Shown here: piece after piece, positions 24,349 to 27,192 of the stretch | Numbering within the stretch: the first letter of the stretch is position 1 | Layout: every line of letters starts with the position of its first letter | Origin: an uncultured Collinsella sp. | Lineage (GTDB): Bacteria; Actinomycetota; Coriobacteriia; Coriobacteriales; Coriobacteriaceae | Length of the DNA: 27,192 nt | NCBI GenBank assembly: GCA_902479065.1 | Contig: CABSNM010000024.1 | Span: forward strand, 1 to 27,192 | Direction: 5' to 3' | Made by a program: the position numbers and the translations under genes | Notes under the pieces: model-generated | Databases searched by the model: none | Told to the model about the DNA's origin: nothing | The model's input: only the letters and a program-made list of their open reading frames with translations

Positions 24349-24559
24349 GTGCAAATTCCGGAGTATTCAGCGTCCCGGGGTCCGCGGGCGCGGGGGCGAG
24401 GGTGCAAAACTGCGCTGAAAGCCCCGATTCTGAGTCCCAACGCCTCTAGAGCCGCTCGTTTTTTACAGGATGCGGCCCATGGTGCCTGCCTTTCGCCCAA
24501 AATCCAGTATGCAGGCACCCTCGGCTGCTGAATACTCCCAAAAATGCACGCCGCATCCT
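24349..24559. repeat. Composite of interleaved inverted repeats
   Basis: Three inverted pairs are interleaved. GTGCA...GAGTATTCAGC (24349-24371) pairs with 24527-24549. AGGATGCGGC (24467-24476) pairs with GCCGCATCCT (24550-24559). GGTGCCTGC (24481-24489) pairs with GCAGGCACC (24511-24519). A short open frame crosses the region but has no coding character. It lies between the ABC operon terminator and the palindrome next to pfkA. Confidence 0.65.
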
Positions 24560-24614
24560 ACCCCAGGCACCCGTAGCAAGAAGACGAATAGCCTCGGCCT
24601 CCCTAGTTACCGCA

Positions 24615-24735
24615 GGAGGCCCCAGGGCTTACCTCCCAAATCTTTCCGCAGGACGGAAGGACCCCGCCGCGCGAAGCGCACGGCGGGGTCCTGACATGTC
24701 CGAGGACGATTTGGGAGGTAAGCCCTGGGGCCTCC
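24615..24735 (+). repeat. Structured palindrome, TCCGCA/GAGGAC family, copy 3
   Basis: Perfect 28-base outer arms (24615-24642 with 24708-24735) enclose TTTCCGCAGGACGGA and GACATGTCCGAGGAC, where GGAC pairs with GTCC. A perfect 12-bp inner stem (24658-24669 with 24681-24692) is capped by CGCGAAGCGCA, identical to copy 1. Beyond the arms, GACGAATAGCCTCGGC at 24583-24598 is the exact complement of 24752-24767, which includes the end of pfkA. It sits between the converging ABC and pfkA genes. Confidence 0.85.
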
Positions 24736-24758
24736 GATGGGGGCGGTTACAGCCGAGG

Positions 24759-25838
24759 CTATTCGTCGCCGAAGCTGATGCCCAATGCCTTGGCCTCGCG
24801 CACAAGATCGCTCTGGGGGTCGACATACTTGAGCTTGCCGGCGACCTCCTCGAGCGGCATGTGGCACATCTTGCCATCGCGCAGGGCAATCATGTAGCCA
24901 AACTCGCCGCGCAGACAGCCCAGCGCCGCCTCGACGCCGCACTGGGTCGCAAAGATGCGGTCCTGGGCGTCGGGCTGACCGCCGCGCTGCGTGTGGCCGG
25001 GGATGGCGACGCGGGTCTCGCGACCGGTCTTGGCCTCAATCTCCTTGGCGATGTCGTAGACGATCGACGGGCTCGTGCGCTCGGCGAGCTTCTTCTTGTA
25101 CTCCTTCTTGGACAGCGCCGCGTCCTCCTTGGAGATAGCGCCCTCGGCGACGGCCACGATGGTAAAGCGGCTGCCGGTCTCCATGCGATGCTCGATGGTC
25201 TTGATGACGTTATCCATGTCGTAGGGAATCTCGGGAATCAAGATGACATCCGCGCCGCCCGCGACGCCGGCATACAGCGGGATCCAGCCAACCTTGTGGC
25301 CCATGATCTCGATAACGAACACGCGGCCGTGACTCGAGGCGGTGGTGTGGATGTCGTCGATGCACTTGGTGGCGACGTCGATGGCGCTCGTAAAGCCAAA
25401 CGTCAGCTCGGTGCCCCAGGTGTCGTTATCGATGGTCTTGGGCAGGGCGATAACGTTGAGGCCCTCTTCGCGCAGGCGGTTGGCGGTCTTGGTGGAGCCG
25501 TTACCGCCCAGCATAAACAGGCAGTCGAGCTGCAGCTTATGATAGGTGTGGACCATTGCCGGCACCTTTTCGACGCCGTCGGCCTCGGGAATGTCCAGAC
25601 GCTTGAACGGTGTGCGGCTCGTGCCCAAGATGGTGCCGCCGCGGGTGAGGATGCCGCTAAAATCGGCGGGCGTCATGACGCGAAATCTGCTGTAGATAAG
25701 GCCCTGGTAGCCGTCCTCAAAACCATAGATCTCGATAGGCTCTTCGCTATTGGTCATAAGCGTTTTGACGATGCCGCGCATGGTGGCGTTGAGCGCCTGG
25801 CAGTCGCCGCCACTGGTAAGAAGACCGATCCTAAGCAT
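24759..25838 (-). CDS. pfkA: 6-phosphofructokinase
   Basis: This 359-residue enzyme phosphorylates fructose-6-phosphate to the 1,6-bisphosphate. The first loop is LTSGGDCQALNATMRG. The phosphate-donor loop is GGNGS (111-115) and the catalytic segment is PKTIDND (133-139) with D137. Gly at 114 is the residue that usually marks ATP use, whereas K134 is found both in PPi enzymes and in the actinobacterial ATP group. Asn at 113 replaces the usual Asp or Glu. The ATG at 25838 has AAGGA seven bases upstream. ATP is the more likely donor, but a pyrophosphate or mixed enzyme is possible. The last codons overlap the outer extension of a palindrome. Confidence 0.92.
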   Translation of the reverse strand: MLRIGLLTSGGDCQALNATMRGIVKTLMTNSEEPIEIYGFEDGYQGLIYSRFRVMTPADFSGILTRGGTILGTSRTPFKRLDIPEADGVEKVPAMVHTYHKLQLDCLFMLGGNGSTKTANRLREEGLNVIALPKTIDNDTWGTELTFGFTSAIDVATKCIDDIHTTASSHGRVFVIEIMGHKVGWIPLYAGVAGGADVILIPEIPYDMDNVIKTIEHRMETGSRFTIVAVAEGAISKEDAALSKKEYKKKLAERTSPSIVYDIAKEIEAKTGRETRVAIPGHTQRGGQPDAQDRIFATQCGVEAALGCLRGEFGYMIALRDGKMCHMPLEEVAGKLKYVDPQSDLVREAKALGISFGDE

Positions 25839-25857
25839 GATGAATCCTTCCGGGCAA

Positions 25858-25863
25858 GTTATA
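25858..25863 (-). promoter_or_regulatory. Possible -10 element of pfkA
   Basis: On the minus strand, TATAAC lies about 20 bases before the pfkA ATG and matches five of six consensus bases. No good -35 box is seen at 17 bases, so this is tentative. Confidence 0.3.
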
Positions 25864-25876
25864 ACATGCGCATAAG

Positions 25877-25909
25877 TTTACCCCCGCACACTGTTGATAC
25901 GGGGGTAAA
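25877..25909 (-). terminator. Hairpin between the Ntn-hydrolase gene and pfkA
   Basis: TTTACCCCCG (25877-25886) and CGGGGGTAAA (25900-25909) are perfect 10-base complements around a 13-base loop. On the minus strand the stem is followed by CTTATG rather than a T-run, so termination of the upstream gene is only possible. Confidence 0.45.
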
Positions 25910-25977
25910 ACGTGTTAGCTCAAGCGTATGGAAATGTAAGCAACGTCAGGGAACGTAAGGTCGACGGGCCTGGCTCC

Positions 25978-27063
25978 TTACAGTGCGAAGGCATCGACGT
26001 TGCCCCAGTGGCGGCGCAGCGTGATGGCGGCAGCGGGCTCGGTATTGTCAAAGACGACCGACCACTGCGTGTTGCTGGTGATGTCTTCCGGATTGGGCTC
26101 TTGCGCTGCGGCACGTAGGGCCTTCCAAGCGACTGCCTCGTCCTGGGCGCCGGCATGGGCGTCGAGGACATCGGCGATTGCGACGGCGCGCTCTTTACCA
26201 TGGCCCAGCTCGCCATTCTTTTGGTTGGGCAGCACTTCGTCACCATAGCAGGCGTAGAAGTTCGTGACCTGGCGCACGGGCGTCGCCTTGCATGCGCGGT
26301 CGGGATCGCGCGGATCCCACTCCACCACCCGTGCGTCACCGGCGGCGTCGTTGATAAAGAAGTGGTAATCGCGTCCGGCCATGGCGTGCATGTCGTGGGC
26401 GGAAAGTAGGTCGACGGCCTCTTGCGTGGTAGCCGCGCGGTCGAGCACCAGACGGATGGCGAGCGAAGTGTTGATGACGGGGCGTTGCGTGTCCTGGTCA
26501 CAGGGCTTGGAATCCAGGGTGAGTACGGCAATGGACACGCCGCATTCGTTAACACCGTCGAGCTGGGCAAACGGGCCCATGAGTGCGGCGGCGCGTCCGG
26601 CGACGGAGTCAAGTGGAGTGTTGGCGCCCAGGTTATTGAGGGCCGCAAAGCCGATGGAGGCATAGCCGCCGCGTGGGTGATTGCGCACCAGCAGCGCCGA
26701 GGTGTCGTCTTTAAAGTCGTAATTGCGACCGGTGCGCACACGGCCTTCGGCATCTACGGCGACAAAAGCGCTGCAGGCAAACTGGGGCGCCTGGACATGT
26801 ACCGGCACACCGGGCAGCACCTGCGCCACCACGGCATCGATGTAGGCCTGGTCGTCGCGCACGCCAGCGGCGATGATGCGATCAAGATCGTAGTCGTAGG
26901 CGATGTCGATTGCGTACAGGTCATAGCCATCCGCGTAGCCGGTCAAGCGTTTGAGCGACGCGGCGGACTTGATTTGCTTGTGATAAACGATACCGGTGGC
27001 AGCGGCAAGGCCGACGGCGACTCCCGCGACACCGCAGGCGATGGCAATGTTACGTGGCTTCAT
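25978..27063 (-). CDS. Membrane-anchored Ntn-hydrolase, C45/choloylglycine hydrolase superfamily
   Basis: This 361-residue protein begins with a short basic stretch and one hydrophobic segment (about residues 4-26), so it is anchored or exported. The likely N-terminal nucleophile after self-cleavage is C97 in FACSAFVAV, with the family's GRNYDF (112-117) about 16 residues later. Further segments LDGVNECGVSIAVL and RDYHFFINDAAGDARVVEW fit linear amide C-N hydrolases. About 96 residues would have to be removed to free the cysteine. The ATG at 27063 is chosen for GAGAGGAG upstream; an earlier in-frame start at 27156 is not supported. Activity on amide-linked lipids, bile acids, penicillins or acyl-homoserine lactones is known in the wider superfamily; the substrate here is unknown. 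Confidence 0.82.
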   Translation of the reverse strand: MKPRNIAIACGVAGVAVGLAAATGIVYHKQIKSAASLKRLTGYADGYDLYAIDIAYDYDLDRIIAAGVRDDQAYIDAVVAQVLPGVPVHVQAPQFACSAFVAVDAEGRVRTGRNYDFKDDTSALLVRNHPRGGYASIGFAALNNLGANTPLDSVAGRAAALMGPFAQLDGVNECGVSIAVLTLDSKPCDQDTQRPVINTSLAIRLVLDRAATTQEAVDLLSAHDMHAMAGRDYHFFINDAAGDARVVEWDPRDPDRACKATPVRQVTNFYACYGDEVLPNQKNGELGHGKERAVAIADVLDAHAGAQDEAVAWKALRAAAQEPNPEDITSNTQWSVVFDNTEPAAAITLRRHWGNVDAFAL

Positions 27064-27192
27064 GGCGGCTCCTCTCGTCCTGTTAGCGTAATTGTCGCAA
27101 AAGGTGCACGGGCATGATGGCTCAACTTGGTGAGCGGGGTTGATTTCTGACCTCAACCGAACACATTGAGCTGATGGCTCGCTCCCGCAGTT

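Noticed and set aside
24322..24531. Small protein gene downstream of the ABC operon
   Set aside because: It crosses several inverted repeats, has no ribosome site and shows no coding character.
24615..24735. Bidirectional intrinsic terminator
   Set aside because: The stem is far longer than needed, has a conserved internal loop, lacks T-runs on either side, and the ABC operon already has a proper terminator at 24282-24323.
25978..27063. Bile salt hydrolase
   Set aside because: The candidate cysteine is at residue 97 behind a membrane segment, not at residue 2, and overall motifs fit the wider C45/linear amide hydrolase group better.

Overview
The window is high-GC bacterial DNA with dense, mostly intact metabolic genes. 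Gene content and protein style point to the Actinobacteria, most likely a Coriobacteriia gut anaerobe such as Collinsella: a PTS plus GH32 sucrose/fructan locus, a pyruvate formate-lyase activase, a riboswitch-controlled CLC-F fluoride exporter, and many large intergenic palindromes. The genus is inference; no rRNA or tRNA gene is present to settle it.

Layout. 1-5875 is a sucrose/fructo-oligosaccharide locus: a LacI-type regulator, an atypical GH32 enzyme, a PTS EIIBC permease and a sucrose-6-phosphate hydrolase. At least four similar LacI-type operator sequences lie before the regulator and the first GH32 gene, and a looser one precedes the permease. 6153-10808 holds single-gene or short units: degV (fatty-acid binding), pflA (radical SAM), a membrane-anchored class A beta-lactamase-like serine hydrolase, MTA/SAH nucleosidase and the ribosome-assembly GTPase engB. 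10811-11977 is an accessory module: a broken DUF3990 gene followed by its intact helix-turn-helix partner. 12373-17713 is an aspartate-pathway cluster with thrB and thrC on the minus strand and lysC and asd on the plus strand. Together they cover aspartate to aspartate semialdehyde and homoserine to threonine; homoserine dehydrogenase is not here. 18410-18988 is an O6-alkylguanine-DNA alkyltransferase. 19195-20575 (minus) is a CLC-F type fluoride transporter gene behind a fluoride riboswitch with an overlapping terminator. 20746-24218 is an ABC ATPase and a large FtsX-type permease. 24759-27063 (minus) is phosphofructokinase and an N-terminally anchored Ntn-hydrolase of the C45/choloylglycine hydrolase superfamily.

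The most unusual content lies between genes. Three intergenic palindromes (12233-12349, 17728-17856, 24615-24735) share one detailed architecture: an outer stem, an internal loop with TCCGCA on one strand and GAGGAC on the other, a 4-bp helix with compensatory changes, a long inner stem that differs in every copy but always pairs, and a GAA-capped tip. A decayed fourth copy lies at about 12125-12232. This looks like a structured RNA or protein-recognised hairpin family that I cannot name. Other palindromes with different sequences lie at 13268-13379, 18074-18241, 19028-19136 and 24349-24559, so the genome seems to carry several families of intergenic inverted repeats.
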